Positions 1-8,063 are shown, counted from the stretch's first letter. The stretch: 39,999 nt of DNA from Neobacillus niacini NBRC 15566 (GCF_001591505.1 NZ_BCVA01000050.1:1-39999), one strand, 5' to 3'. Notes: generated by a model from the letters alone, not told the origin. Program-made: numbers and translations.

Positions 1-206
1 ATTGAGGACAGATCTTGCTTGGACTCAAGAGATTTGTCTTCAAGACCCTGTATTGAGGACAAAATTTTGCTTGGTGCTCACGCGATTTGTCTTCAAGACC
101 CTGTATTGAGGACAAATACTTGCTTGGCACTCAGGAGATTTGTCCTTAAGACCCTGTATTGAGGACAAACCCTTGCTTGGTGCACACGCGATTTGTCCTC
201 AAAGCA
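1..206. repeat. Tandem hairpin repeat, four units of about 51-53 bp
   Basis: Units begin at about 1, 52, 105 and 158. Each opens with TTGAGGACA, carries TGCTTGG in the middle and closes with an inverted copy (ATTTGTCYTCAA), so every unit can fold into a hairpin with an 11-12 bp stem. Units are joined by the constant linker GACCCTGTA; the last one is followed by different sequence. No coding frame fits the period. It lies downstream of the minus-strand cupredoxin gene and may run off the left edge. Function unknown; spacers are far too short and similar for a CRISPR array. Confidence 0.85.
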
Positions 207-275
207 CATAAAAGTAAAAAATTGCCGAGAAAGATACCCTTCTCGACAATCAAAAGGCCAAATTGGCCCTGCTTG

Positions 276-665
276 TTAGTTGACTATTACCTTACCAACC
301 ATTCCTTCGTTGAAATGATAACTACATATCAGCTCATATGTACCAGGCTTATCCGGTTTCACGATAATGGTTCTTTCTTTTCCCGGCTGAACTTCGACAT
401 CAATTCTAAGATCTTTTACAGTGAAGGTGTGTTCTCTCGTCCCTGCGTTTTTCAATATCAACGTTGTCGGTTTTCCATTGGGAATCGTGATGACTTTTGG
501 ATTAAAGTAATTATCGTTCAACTGGACCTCGATGGCATTCACGGTCTCCATAGGCTGCGTTGCAACACGGGATTCGGCAAATACACCGAGTGAACCTGAA
601 GTCGTCACAACCAAAATCATTGCAAGCAATACGATCAATCTTGGTAACCACTTTTTCACAGACAT
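276..665 (-). CDS. Secreted cupredoxin-domain protein
   Basis: Residues 1-32 form a signal peptide (basic start, hydrophobic core LIVLLAMILVV, then a small-residue region ending in FAES). The rest, to about 129 aa, is one cupredoxin fold with the type-1 copper ligands visible: His in REHTF, then Cys, His and Met in the C-terminal CSYHFNEGM block. The protein is expected outside the membrane as a small copper electron carrier or copper-handling protein; the partner is unknown. I chose the ATG at 665 because AGGAGG lies 8 nt upstream; an in-frame TTG at 671 sits too close to that site. It appears monocistronic. Other members of this family lack a defined role, so only fold and copper binding are inferred. 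Confidence 0.85.
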   Translation of the reverse strand: MSVKKWLPRLIVLLAMILVVTTSGSLGVFAESRVATQPMETVNAIEVQLNDNYFNPKVITIPNGKPTTLILKNAGTREHTFTVKDLRIDVEVQPGKERTIIVKPDKPGTYELICSYHFNEGMVGKVIVN

Positions 666-968
666 TCGCAAACCCTCCTTTCTTAATCAGTATTTTTTAC
701 CAAATCATTAAATATTATCAATGTCAATTGATTTCCAGTGTGGGTATTAATGGTAACTTCTTTATCCTAAAGTAAGAAAAATTCACTAAATATAAGAGTT
801 TCATTTTAAAGTCTAAAATTTTTTCCAGCAAACCAAACAAATTAGAATAATATTCATTTAATTCCGAGATTTATATATAATACAAAGTGTGAGTCGTATA
901 AGTACTGATAGATTTTGTATGAAACTAACTTTTGAATTTCTCACAAACAATTGCGGATGGTGAAAAAG

Positions 969-1520
969 ATGTTCATGAATGCAAAAATAGAAACAAACCG
1001 ATTAATCCTGCGACCTCTCATCGAAGAAGATGTGACACCTATCTTTAGGATGGCAACAGAAGCAAGTCACTTTACATATCAGCCTGACCTGCCCCCTTCA
1101 ACGGTAAATGAAATGGAAAGCCTTATTCAATGGTCTAAAAGCTGTAATCAAAGAAATACTCCGGAGAAAATATATAAGTTTAATTTGGCGTTCGTCTGAA
1201 AAGAAACGTTAGAAACGATTGGGATTGGCGGTCTTGGGCCTCATGATATAGACCCAGAAGAAACTGAGATCTACTACGGTATTCAAGAAGCCTACCAAGG
1301 ACGCGGATTATCGACTGAAGCTGCAGCAGCCATATTGGATTATGGTATTAATACCATCGGTTTAAAGAAAATCATCGCAACTGTACATCCAGAAAATACT
1401 GCCTCTAAAAAAATCCTAGAGAAAATCGGGTTGAAATATTGTAAAACATTATCAGGATTAACAGGAGAAAATAGTAATTTTAATGGTTATTTTCTTTATG
1501 ACATTTATAAATCAAAATAA
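969..1520 (+). pseudogene. GNAT-family N-acetyltransferase with one internal TGA
   Basis: The frame starts with a GNAT N-terminus of the RimJ/RimL type (IETNRLILRPLIEEDV), reaches a TGA at 1197-1199, and continues in the same frame with the acetyl-CoA binding region (YQGRGLSTEAA) and the typical C-terminus (HPENTASKKILEKIGL). Joined, it gives about 180 aa, the usual length for this family. Because the frame is kept on both sides, a single substitution explains the break. Product would acetylate an amine of unknown identity. Start is ATG 969 or 975. It could also be a sequencing error. An intrinsic terminator follows, so it was an independent unit. Confidence 0.8.
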
Positions 1521-1541
1521 TTTGGGACACAAATTAAAACG

Positions 1542-1588
1542 CTAGATTAGAAGAAAGCAATACATTTCTCTAAACTAGTTTTTTTTTT
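1542..1588 (+). terminator. Intrinsic terminator after the GNAT gene
   Basis: Imperfect stem (CTAGATTAGA... pairing with ...TCTAAACTAG) followed by a run of ten T on the plus strand. Confidence 0.8.
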
Positions 1589-1758
1589 GCATTTATTTGT
1601 TAATCTGTAACGATATTCTAAATTTCACTACCCTTAATGGTAGTAATTAAGTAATAGGTATTATTTATTATTTTTCAGAAAATTAAAAAAATCACAAATT
1701 TATCTAAAAAAACTCCCTACTCCCTATTCCCTACTTTCTCATAAACTGAGTTTGTAAC

Positions 1759-1772
1759 TGAAAGCGTTTTCT
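1759..1772 (+). promoter_or_regulatory. cre-like site (CcpA operator) upstream of the GH3 gene
   Basis: TGAAAGCGTTTTCT matches the catabolite-responsive element consensus TGWNANCGNTNWCA at 13 of 14 positions. It lies 77 bp before the start of the secreted glycoside hydrolase, so carbon-catabolite repression by CcpA is the simple reading. I could not place the promoter boxes with confidence. Confidence 0.7.
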
Positions 1773-1848
1773 AGAATGTGGGGTGATTTTTGATTACATA
1801 ATGCCTATTTTTTTAGTTTCGGTATCTTAAAAAAGGGGAGGAAAAAAT

Positions 1849-3981
1849 GTGGGTTTATTTAAAAAGATAAAAAAAGCAGCAGTACTATCTGCAGGAGCAC
1901 TTATGTTGTCTTCACTAGTGATTCCTTATGCCTCGGCTGATCGCGGCAATGAAAACAAGGCACAGGTTAAAACGGCTCCTCAACTTAGTGTCACTTCAAA
2001 GGATATTCTTACCATTAACGGGAAAGAGTACAAAGATTTAAATGATAACGGCAAACTAGACAAATATGAAAACTGGGACCTTCCAGTAAATGTTCGTGTA
2101 AAGGATCTTGTGAAACAGATGACCCTTGAAGAAAAGGCTGGGATGATGTTAATCTCCTCCCATTATATGGGTAACAGCAGATCCTGTCCGGATACTGGGG
2201 GATTTATAACATGTGAGCAAGATACAGTATCAACAACGAACCGTTGGTCGGTACCTGGTCAGCAATTCCATACATTTGATCCCCCGATTGTAGAAGCATC
2301 GGCAGCTACCAAGGGAATTCAAGAACGTAATTTACGTTACTTAATTATTCGTGACAATCCATCCGCGAAAGATTTAGCAACATGGATTAATGAGCTGCAG
2401 AAAATTGCTGAGGATACTAGACTTGGAATACCTGTCGTCATGACCTCTAATCCTCGAAATCATGCAGGGAATTTGGCTTTTGGTTTTAGCGAAGCTTCAG
2501 GTCAGTTTTCTGTATGGCCAGGTGAATTAGGCCTAGCTGCAACTCGTGATGCTGATCTGGTAAAGGAATTTGGGGAAATTGCGGCAAAAGAATGGACTTC
2601 TACAGGTATCCGTAAGGGCTATATGTACATGGCTGATGTCGTAACAGATCCTCTATGGAATCGAATTAACGGGACTTTTGGAGAACATCCTGATCTTGCC
2701 TCTGAAATGATTTATGCGGTCGTAAAAGGCTTCCAGGGTGACGAACTTGGGAAACATAGTGTTTCACTAACAACAAAGCATTTCCCAGGCGGCGGTGCTC
2801 GTCAAGATGGTCATGATCCACATTACGAGTGGTCCAAATTCAATCCGTATCCAACGGAAGGCAGCTTATATAAATACCACCTTCCTTCCTTTAAAGCTGC
2901 GATTGCAGCTGGAACCACTTCCATTATGCCGTATTATGCTTACCCAAGTAATGAATACAGCGTACCACAGTTGAAAAACGGCGAGGAATTTGAAGAAGTC
3001 GGCTTTGCTTACAACAAAAGGCTGATCACAGATTTATTGCGCAAAGAGCTTAAATTTGAAGGTTACGTAAATAGCGATACTTCTATTATTTACGCAATGC
3101 CATGGGGTGTTGAAAACCTGACAAAACCTGAACGGTATGCAAAGGCCATTAATGCAGGCACTGATATTATTTCCGGTGAAGCCGACCCTGCTGACCTTAT
3201 TAAGGCAGTCAAAGAGGGCTTAATTTCCGAAAAGCGGATTGACGAAGCAGTTTCAAGGCTTGTAACGGAAATGATGGAATTAGGATTATTTGAAAATCCA
3301 TATGTTGATCCGAATAATGCGCAACAGATTGCGGATGACCCAGCTTCACAGGTAAAAGCAGATGAAGCACATCGTAAATCGATTGTCCTACTTCGTAATG
3401 ATCAAACCACTCTACCTCTCACAGATGAGAAGGTCGAGAATATTAAACTATATGTTGAGGTATTCTCCAGCGGTTCAAGCGCACAATCTAGAACAGCTGA
3501 TTTGAAGAAGTCTATCACACAATATGATTCATCTATCACTGTAGTTGACAAACTTGAGGAAGCAACGCATGCATTAGTTTATGCCATTCCAAACACAGTT
3601 CCAGATCGTCCGGACGTTCCACTTTCTGTAGCGCTAAATGCAGAAACAGGTATTAATGTTGATAGAATTAAAGAGATTGAAGAAGCAGTTCCAACCATCC
3701 TTACGGTCAATATGACTAGTCCATGGCTAATTGGAGAGATTGAAGAAAACGCGGCAGCTACACTGGCAGTTTTCGGAGTAAAAGCAGAAGCCTTAGTCGA
3801 CGTTATTCGGGGGAAATTTGCACCTACAGGAAAACTTCCATTTACCATCCCTGCTGATCAAGAAGCCATCAATAACAACAATGGTGATGTTCCTGGTTAC
3901 GATGAAGATTCTTCCTATGTATACCGCGATAAGAATGGGAACGCATATGGGTTTGATTTTGGTCTAACCTACGATAAGTAA
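1849..3981 (+). CDS. Secreted glycoside hydrolase family 3 protein (beta-glycosidase)
   Basis: 710 aa. Residues 1-31 are a signal peptide ending at YASA. Residues about 58-78 contain a calcium-loop-like motif (DLNDNGKLDKYENWD). The GH3 N-terminal barrel follows (about 80-470), with the family signature KHFPGGG at 310-316 and the likely nucleophile Asp410 in NSDT. Residues 500-710 form the GH3 C-terminal sandwich (SIVLLRND, then TGKLPFTIP). It should hydrolyse terminal beta-linked sugars from oligosaccharides outside the cell; the substrate cannot be read from sequence. Start is GTG 1849: GGGGAGG lies 7 nt upstream, and the overlapping ATG at 1847 hits a stop after seven codons. A cre site upstream suggests catabolite repression; a terminator follows. 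Confidence 0.9.
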   Translation: MGLFKKIKKAAVLSAGALMLSSLVIPYASADRGNENKAQVKTAPQLSVTSKDILTINGKEYKDLNDNGKLDKYENWDLPVNVRVKDLVKQMTLEEKAGMMLISSHYMGNSRSCPDTGGFITCEQDTVSTTNRWSVPGQQFHTFDPPIVEASAATKGIQERNLRYLIIRDNPSAKDLATWINELQKIAEDTRLGIPVVMTSNPRNHAGNLAFGFSEASGQFSVWPGELGLAATRDADLVKEFGEIAAKEWTSTGIRKGYMYMADVVTDPLWNRINGTFGEHPDLASEMIYAVVKGFQGDELGKHSVSLTTKHFPGGGARQDGHDPHYEWSKFNPYPTEGSLYKYHLPSFKAAIAAGTTSIMPYYAYPSNEYSVPQLKNGEEFEEVGFAYNKRLITDLLRKELKFEGYVNSDTSIIYAMPWGVENLTKPERYAKAINAGTDIISGEADPADLIKAVKEGLISEKRIDEAVSRLVTEMMELGLFENPYVDPNNAQQIADDPASQVKADEAHRKSIVLLRNDQTTLPLTDEKVENIKLYVEVFSSGSSAQSRTADLKKSITQYDSSITVVDKLEEATHALVYAIPNTVPDRPDVPLSVALNAETGINVDRIKEIEEAVPTILTVNMTSPWLIGEIEENAAATLAVFGVKAEALVDVIRGKFAPTGKLPFTIPADQEAINNNNGDVPGYDEDSSYVYRDKNGNAYGFDFGLTYDK

Positions 3982-4018
3982 AAGAATGGAAAATAATCGA
4001 GGTTAAACGTTTTAAATG

Positions 4019-4071
4019 GGCTGACTTAGAAAAGTCGTTACACTACGGCTAGTATAAGTCAGCCTATTTTT
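4019..4071 (+). terminator. Intrinsic terminator of the GH3 gene
   Basis: Perfect 10-bp stem GGCTGACTTA/TAAGTCAGCC around a 26-nt loop, followed by TATTTTTG. Confidence 0.85.
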
Positions 4072-4080
4072 GTATAAAGA

Positions 4081-4114
4081 AGGGCGTCAATCCTGCTTGG
4101 ATTAACACCCCTGG
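4081..4114. repeat. Dispersed hairpin of the GCGTTAATCC family
   Basis: GGGCGTCAATCC...GGATTAACACCC forms a stem with two G-U pairs around TGCTT. The same core recurs at about 10759 and in several copies at 38177-38245. A T-run follows on the plus strand, so it could also end transcription there. Confidence 0.55.
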
Positions 4115-4158
4115 TTTTTTTAGTGAAATATTTTTTTCATTCCTTCTTTAGAAACTAG

Positions 4159-4599
4159 TCATCCTCTATATACGCTATCACATGTTCCTGGTTTTGGTTC
4201 ATAAAAACAATGTTCTTTAAATTGACCAGTAAACGGTTGGCCGTACCAAGTTGGAGGACATGGACCAGATGGATTAAAGTACCAGAGAGAATATTTCGCT
4301 GGGTGATCTCTCCAATGTTCCAAATTCTGTCTAGCTAATCTTCTTTCGGATTCTCTTGCTCTTTGATAAAATACATTGCCTTTTTGGACAGCTTCAAAAG
4401 AGAAATTTCCTCCTTGTACATGGAAGATGACTTGCCTAACAGTTCTCAAACTCTTAAAGTCTGTACAATCCGCTACAACACGGTTCACAATGACATTTCC
4501 CACATATAGCATTCCTTGTTTTCCTTCACCTTCAGCCTCTGCTCTCATCATCCTAGCCATTAAGTCAACGTCAGAACTTCGGTATGCTACTCGTGGCAA
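4159..4599 (-). CDS. cwlJ: Spore cortex / cell wall hydrolase CwlJ
   Basis: 146 aa, the length of Bacillus CwlJ (about 142 aa). The whole protein is one SleB/CwlJ-type hydrolase domain: LMARMMRAEAEGEGKQGM at 13-30 with the predicted catalytic Glu21, then NVIVNRV, FYQRARESER, YSLWYFNPSG and the C-terminal HCFYEP block. The family degrades spore cortex peptidoglycan containing muramic-delta-lactam during germination. There is no signal peptide, as for CwlJ, which is placed in the spore coat by the mother cell. Start is TTG 4599, six nt after GGAGGTG; no better start is present. In B. subtilis the partner GerQ is adjacent; no gerQ is seen here. The next gene upstream is the tubulin-like GTPase, 35 bp away, so they may be co-transcribed. 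Confidence 0.92.
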   Translation of the reverse strand: MPRVAYRSSDVDLMARMMRAEAEGEGKQGMLYVGNVIVNRVVADCTDFKSLRTVRQVIFHVQGGNFSFEAVQKGNVFYQRARESERRLARQNLEHWRDHPAKYSLWYFNPSGPCPPTWYGQPFTGQFKEHCFYEPKPGTCDSVYRG

Positions 4600-4634
4600 T
4601 ATTTACACCTCCAACATATAGTATGAAATAATGC

Positions 4635-5750
4635 CTACTTACTTTGATATTTATTTAACTTGGAAGTGATCGAAACCGGTTTTCTTTCCTGTTTCATCAA
4701 TTTTAAATTAGACGCCCAACGAATACCTGACTCATAATTTTGCGTATTTTCCTTTTTTACGAGGTTCTGAAGTCGTTCCTTATTCTTTTCAATTGATTCT
4801 TCTACAGAGAGCATCCGGCGAGTTGGGAAGGATAATCCAGCAAGAATAGTTGTGATGGTAGGGTCTGTTTCTGTGATATACGTTCCTTCAAATAATTGCA
4901 GCGGTTCCCCCACCCTTTCAAAGATGGATGGCACATTAATCAGCTTTGAAATGTTCTCCGGTCCCTCATAGATTAGCCCAGCCCGGATGACACCCTGCGA
5001 TTCAACAGGACAGAAAATGGAATTCTCCCATGAGACCTGGACTTTCTTTGAGACTTCCGAGGTGTTTTTCGCGTCTGTAATTGGCGCAGAAGAGATCATC
5101 GTTACCCCTCTGGACCCTAGGATATTCATTAGATCAGTTTCATCAAAATTGCCAAAGAAGGAGCTCTTCTTCGTGATTTTTAAAAGATGGTTAATCGCCT
5201 CTATGGCTTGAAGATTAGCAGAAAGATATATTTCGTGTTTACTTGATTGAGGTTTCTGTTTACGCATTTGATCATTGTCGACAAGAAATACAGAAGAAAT
5301 GCCTTCGATATTGGAAAGTTCTTCGATACACTCTGCCGTATTAATTCGATTTCCCGCTAATACATTGCGCTCAGGGATTACCGCGATGGCCCCAACCCTA
5401 ACACCAGGCAGCTGATCGATTAACAGATCAATCAGCATCGGACTCATCCCAGATCCTGTGCCGCCGTCCGTAGAAAAAGCCACTAATAGAAGCTTGATGT
5501 TTTTAAAGGAGCTGTTAACAAAATCAATAATCTCCTTATAGCTTTCTTGAAGCGCCCGTAATCCTAATGAACGATCTTGCCCCGCTCCATTGTATCCTGG
5601 AACAAAAAACTTTTTTTCTACCCGGGTATTTACAACACCATCTCGTTGATTCGTATTAATGAGAGCTGTTGGAAAATTCAAGGCTGATGCAATTTCCGCT
5701 ATATTCCCACCTGCTTGACCTACGCCCAAAATTCCAATCGATTTCACCAA
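4635..5750 (-). CDS. TubZ/FtsZ-superfamily tubulin-like GTPase
   Basis: 371 aa. The tubulin/FtsZ nucleotide-binding signatures are all present: GxGQAGGN at 9-16 (loop T1), NTNQRD at 32-37, GGTGSG at 96-101 (loop T4), and a T7-like synergy loop NFDETDLMNI at 201-210 with two acidic residues able to activate the neighbouring subunit. A basic tail follows about residue 315. It should polymerise with GTP. Length and sequence are closer to plasmid/phage segregation tubulins (TubZ, about 360-480 aa) than to FtsZ: no FtsA/ZipA-binding C-terminal peptide is visible. No tubR-like gene or centromere array lies beside it. Start is TTG 5750 or GTG 5747, both behind AAGGAGG. cwlJ follows at 35 bp. Tubulin-like fold is sure; the role is not. 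Confidence 0.85.
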   Translation of the reverse strand: MVKSIGILGVGQAGGNIAEIASALNFPTALINTNQRDGVVNTRVEKKFFVPGYNGAGQDRSLGLRALQESYKEIIDFVNSSFKNIKLLLVAFSTDGGTGSGMSPMLIDLLIDQLPGVRVGAIAVIPERNVLAGNRINTAECIEELSNIEGISSVFLVDNDQMRKQKPQSSKHEIYLSANLQAIEAINHLLKITKKSSFFGNFDETDLMNILGSRGVTMISSAPITDAKNTSEVSKKVQVSWENSIFCPVESQGVIRAGLIYEGPENISKLINVPSIFERVGEPLQLFEGTYITETDPTITTILAGLSFPTRRMLSVEESIEKNKERLQNLVKKENTQNYESGIRWASNLKLMKQERKPVSITSKLNKYQSK

Positions 5751-5819
5751 ACACTCCTCCTTAATAAGCTAAAAATCTAAGTTGTAAAGTTTAGAAGAAT
5801 TCCGAACCCAATATTGGAT

Positions 5820-5936
5820 ATGGAAAAACAATCCTTATATCATTTTTACTATTTTGATGGGCAATTTATGACCATAATTGGTTCCTTCCTTTTTATTGTG
5901 GCAGCTTCAGGAATATTCGTATCCATTGTTAATTAA
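5820..5936 (+). CDS. Small single-span membrane protein, 38 aa
   Basis: ATG 5820 opens a frame with a polar N-terminus (MEKQSLYHFYYFDGQF) and one hydrophobic helix (TIIGSFLFIVAASGIFVSIV) ending in Asn-stop. The shape is that of the many small membrane proteins of Bacillus. No convincing ribosome site is seen, so this is a modest call. It is divergent from the tubulin-like gene. Confidence 0.4.
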   Translation: MEKQSLYHFYYFDGQFMTIIGSFLFIVAASGIFVSIVN

Positions 5937-5974
5937 AAATAGCCCAATTTCTAAGTATTAAATGGAGAAATTGG
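5935..5974 (-). terminator. Intrinsic terminator of the DinB-like gene
   Basis: Perfect 9-bp stem CCAATTTCT/AGAAATTGG with CTATTTTT following it on the minus strand. Confidence 0.75.
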
Positions 5975-5985
5975 ACTTGAAGTAA

Positions 5986-6012
5986 AGCGCCTTTAGTTGA
6001 AGAAAGGGACCC
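5986..6012. repeat. Dispersed repeat of the TTAGTTGAA family
   Basis: GCGCCTTTAGTTGAAGAAAGG resembles segments at about 31806, 32158, 38240, 39009 and 39068 (core CACC-N-GTTAGYTGAAKAAG or its complement). Short, intergenic and non-coding. Confidence 0.45.
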
Positions 6013-6031
6013 AATTTATGATATATTTCAC

Positions 6032-6529
6032 TTATAATAAGTAACTTTCCAACTCATCTTGTTGACGCAAATGATGACGAAAATGCATTCCAACCAAATC
6101 ATGCCATTCCTTAGCATTCAACCAGCCGAACCCTCCATGTTCAACTTTATGATGTGGGTTAATATAATCCACTTTTGTTTCCCACAGACTCAATCTTTGT
6201 ATTAACTGGTCCATCCTGATAATTAAGTCTTCCTTGCTGTCTGAATTACTTGGTGGAGAATTTAGTTCATCTGGTAATCTTATTTTAATTGGTGGAAACC
6301 CTCCGTTTCTAAATAATTGCTCACCAAACTGAGTTTTCCCTAGGGGTTGTTCCTCAGTTAATGTAGTACATGTTTCCAGATTATCAAGATACTCATGGGC
6401 AACAACAATTAAATGATCATACATCTGACCAATAGACCAAACTCCTTCTTTCGAGATATATCTTAGCTGTTCCAATGAATAATTGTATAGAGCACTTTTA
6501 AAAGTAATAAGCAGTTTAATGTCACTCAA
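6032..6529 (-). CDS. DinB-superfamily protein
   Basis: 165 aa from the chosen start. It has the helix-bundle pattern of DinB/YfiT proteins: WSIGQMYDHLIVVAHEYL early, and a late His-rich helix (WHDLVGMHFRHHLRQQDEL). Conserved histidines in WSIGQMYDHL and MHFRHHLRQQ fit the metal site of this family, whose members include thiol-dependent S-transferases; the substrate here is unknown. I chose TTG 6529 because AAGGAGG lies 7 nt upstream; the frame upstream of it, back to 6628, has no ribosome site and no family resemblance. A strong terminator follows. Probably monocistronic. Confidence 0.7.
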   Translation of the reverse strand: MSDIKLLITFKSALYNYSLEQLRYISKEGVWSIGQMYDHLIVVAHEYLDNLETCTTLTEEQPLGKTQFGEQLFRNGGFPPIKIRLPDELNSPPSNSDSKEDLIIRMDQLIQRLSLWETKVDYINPHHKVEHGGFGWLNAKEWHDLVGMHFRHHLRQQDELESYLL

Positions 6530-6809
6530 ATAAATCCTCCTTCGTAAATGAAATCTAAATTTTCTCTGTTTTTGTATTAATAAATAATTTAAACATGAAT
6601 GATGACAAATACCTTCTACAACTAACATGCCCTTTATTCAATAACAAAAGCTGTCTTGGATGGCAGCCTATTCCGTTTGTGAAGTAATACATAGTACTGT
6701 AAAAACTGAAAATAATACCAGTGAGGTGTTGTTTTTATATTTGTGCTTATTTATTTATAATGTGAGGAACGCACCTGGCACCGCTCTAACTGTAAAAGGA
6801 GTTGAAGTA

Positions 6810-7049
6810 ATGGAAAATATCTCTAATGGTGTTCATATAGGTGAATTAATAGCTGTCTCTAAGGTTTTTGAACTAAACCCTTTTCAAATGGTAACACTAA
6901 TTGAAAAGGGGATATTGGAAGTATTCGAAACGAAAGAAGCTTTTTTAGCAAAGTACGGAATTAAGGAAACGTATGATGAATTAGAAGATTGGTGTGAGTT
7001 AAACAATGGGAAGATTTTTACTAAACCTAAAGTTGATAGCAGTCAATAA
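6810..7049 (+). CDS. Hypothetical protein, 79 aa
   Basis: ATG 6810 lies 8 nt behind AAAAGGAG; the open frame runs further upstream but without a ribosome site. The protein (MENISNGVHIGELIAVS start) is soluble, mildly acidic and predicted largely helical, with LELNPFQMVTLIEKG-like helix spacing and a Trp-Cys pair near the C-terminus. I do not recognise the family. It stands alone between a divergent DinB-like gene and a convergent methyltransferase. Confidence 0.6.
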   Translation: MENISNGVHIGELIAVSKVFELNPFQMVTLIEKGILEVFETKEAFLAKYGIKETYDELEDWCELNNGKIFTKPKVDSSQ

Positions 7050-7104
7050 CGAATGGTTTTAAAATTGCCCCCGTTAGAGGAACAAAAATGACTGAAAGGT
7101 TAAT

Positions 7105-7731
7105 TTAGTCCTTCGTTCCCCTAACCGTAACGGTATGATACCCTCTTGAATCTGGACCTCTGACAAATGAAACGTCCCTAAATCCTGCATTCTTCATAGA
7201 CGGAATTACTTGATTTTCAGTAATACCTCTTATGCCTTCCCAAGTTTCGTCTTCTTTTCCGTCAGAAAAAGTAAGGATTACAACTCCTTTTGGCTTTAGA
7301 ACACGAAAGATCTCTGATAATGTCGTCGCTATATCAGTCCAAAAATATATAGTTTGGATACTGAAGACCGTATTGAAGTTTTCATTATGAAAAGGTAACT
7401 TAATGAAATTTGCTTGTACTAGTTTTACTCTATTTTCGTTTAGTGCCTTTTTGTTTCTAATTCTTGCTGATCGAATAATGGTTGGAGAAATGTCCAAACC
7501 AACCATTTCTTCAGCTAAATCCTTTTCTAGAATTAATTTAATTGCATAACCTGCCCCACAACCTAGCTCTAAAATCCTGTCCCCTTGTTGAACATTCAAT
7601 AGTTCTAATGACCAATTTGTTTCAATCTTGTGCTGTCTTACCATTTTTTCACCAATATAGGTACCAATCATTCCTTTTGGTGTTTGATATTGCCGATCAA
7701 TAAACTCTCTAATTGTTTTAAAGAAACCCAT
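7105..7731 (-). CDS. Class I SAM-dependent methyltransferase behind an attenuator
   Basis: 208 aa with the class I methyltransferase motifs: SAM-binding loop ILELGCGAGYA at about 53-63, acidic residue in VGLDIS at about 78-83, NFIKLPF and a FRVLKPKGVVILTF strand. The fold transfers methyl from SAM; the acceptor (RNA, protein or small molecule) cannot be told. ATG 7731 lies behind AAAGGGG. Upstream on the same strand are a sigma-A promoter, a 54-codon leader ORF and an intrinsic terminator (7795-7833) in the 5' leader, so expression is probably set by read-through. This layout is typical of genes induced by ribosome-targeting drugs, which makes a resistance or ribosome-related role a fair guess, not a demonstrated one. 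Confidence 0.85.
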   Translation of the reverse strand: MGFFKTIREFIDRQYQTPKGMIGTYIGEKMVRQHKIETNWSLELLNVQQGDRILELGCGAGYAIKLILEKDLAEEMVGLDISPTIIRSARIRNKKALNENRVKLVQANFIKLPFHNENFNTVFSIQTIYFWTDIATTLSEIFRVLKPKGVVILTFSDGKEDETWEGIRGITENQVIPSMKNAGFRDVSFVRGPDSRGYHTVTVRGTKD

Positions 7732-7794
7732 ACATAACCCCTTTGAAAGTTACTTTTTCAACGCATTGGAAAACCCATAGTCCTATTTCCAAGT

Positions 7795-7833
7795 GCAAAA
7801 AAGCCGTGAGCAAGTTAAACCTGCCCACGGCTT
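7795..7833 (-). terminator. Intrinsic terminator in the methyltransferase leader (attenuator)
   Basis: On the minus strand AAGCCGTGGGCAG pairs with TTGCTCACGGCTT (13 bp including two G-U pairs) around a 7-nt loop, followed by six T. The leader-ORF stop codon TAA lies in the loop. It sits 64 bp before the methyltransferase start. Confidence 0.85.
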
Positions 7834-7979
7834 CTTAAGGAAAGAATGGGTAAGGAAAACTTATGGCGGGAACATCGCTTAATAGACAAAACGCGCACAA
7901 CTCTCCCCGTAGACAGTAAATATTGGACGGTGTGAACTTTTACAAAACTAGTTACAATAATACGTAAACCGTTAAGCAT
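7815..7979 (-). CDS. 54-aa leader peptide of a ribosome-mediated attenuator (candidate)
   Basis: ATG 7979 stands 8 nt behind a near-perfect TAGGAGGTG site. The peptide begins MLNGLRIIVTSFVKVHTVQY, is basic (many Arg/Lys in the second half) and ends RSRGQV-stop, the stop lying inside the terminator loop. It has no signal peptide or known fold. The architecture matches known Bacillus leader ORFs, for example bmrB (also about 54 codons) ahead of the bmrCD drug exporter, where slowed ribosomes prevent termination. Here the regulated gene would be the methyltransferase. That this ORF is translated is well supported by the ribosome site; its sensing role is inference. Confidence 0.7.
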   Translation of the reverse strand: MLNGLRIIVTSFVKVHTVQYLLSTGRVVRVLSIKRCSRHKFSLPILSLRSRGQV

Positions 7980-8033
7980 TTCCTTACACCTCCTATTACT
8001 GAAGTTTCCTAATTATCTTAATTATCCATTCAA

Positions 8034-8063
8034 ATTATAATTTACTAATAATACCCATGTAAA
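8034..8063 (-). promoter_or_regulatory. Sigma-A promoter of the leader ORF / methyltransferase
   Basis: Minus strand: TTTACA (8063-8058), 18-bp spacer, TATAAT (8039-8034). Transcription should start near 8027, giving a leader of about 295 nt before the methyltransferase. Confidence 0.7.

Noticed and set aside
1..206. CRISPR array
   Set aside because: The variable parts are only a few bases and each unit is itself an inverted repeat; no cas genes are near.
159..593. Long plus-strand reading frame over the cupredoxin gene
   Set aside because: It is antisense to a clear secreted cupredoxin, has no ribosome site and begins inside the hairpin repeats.
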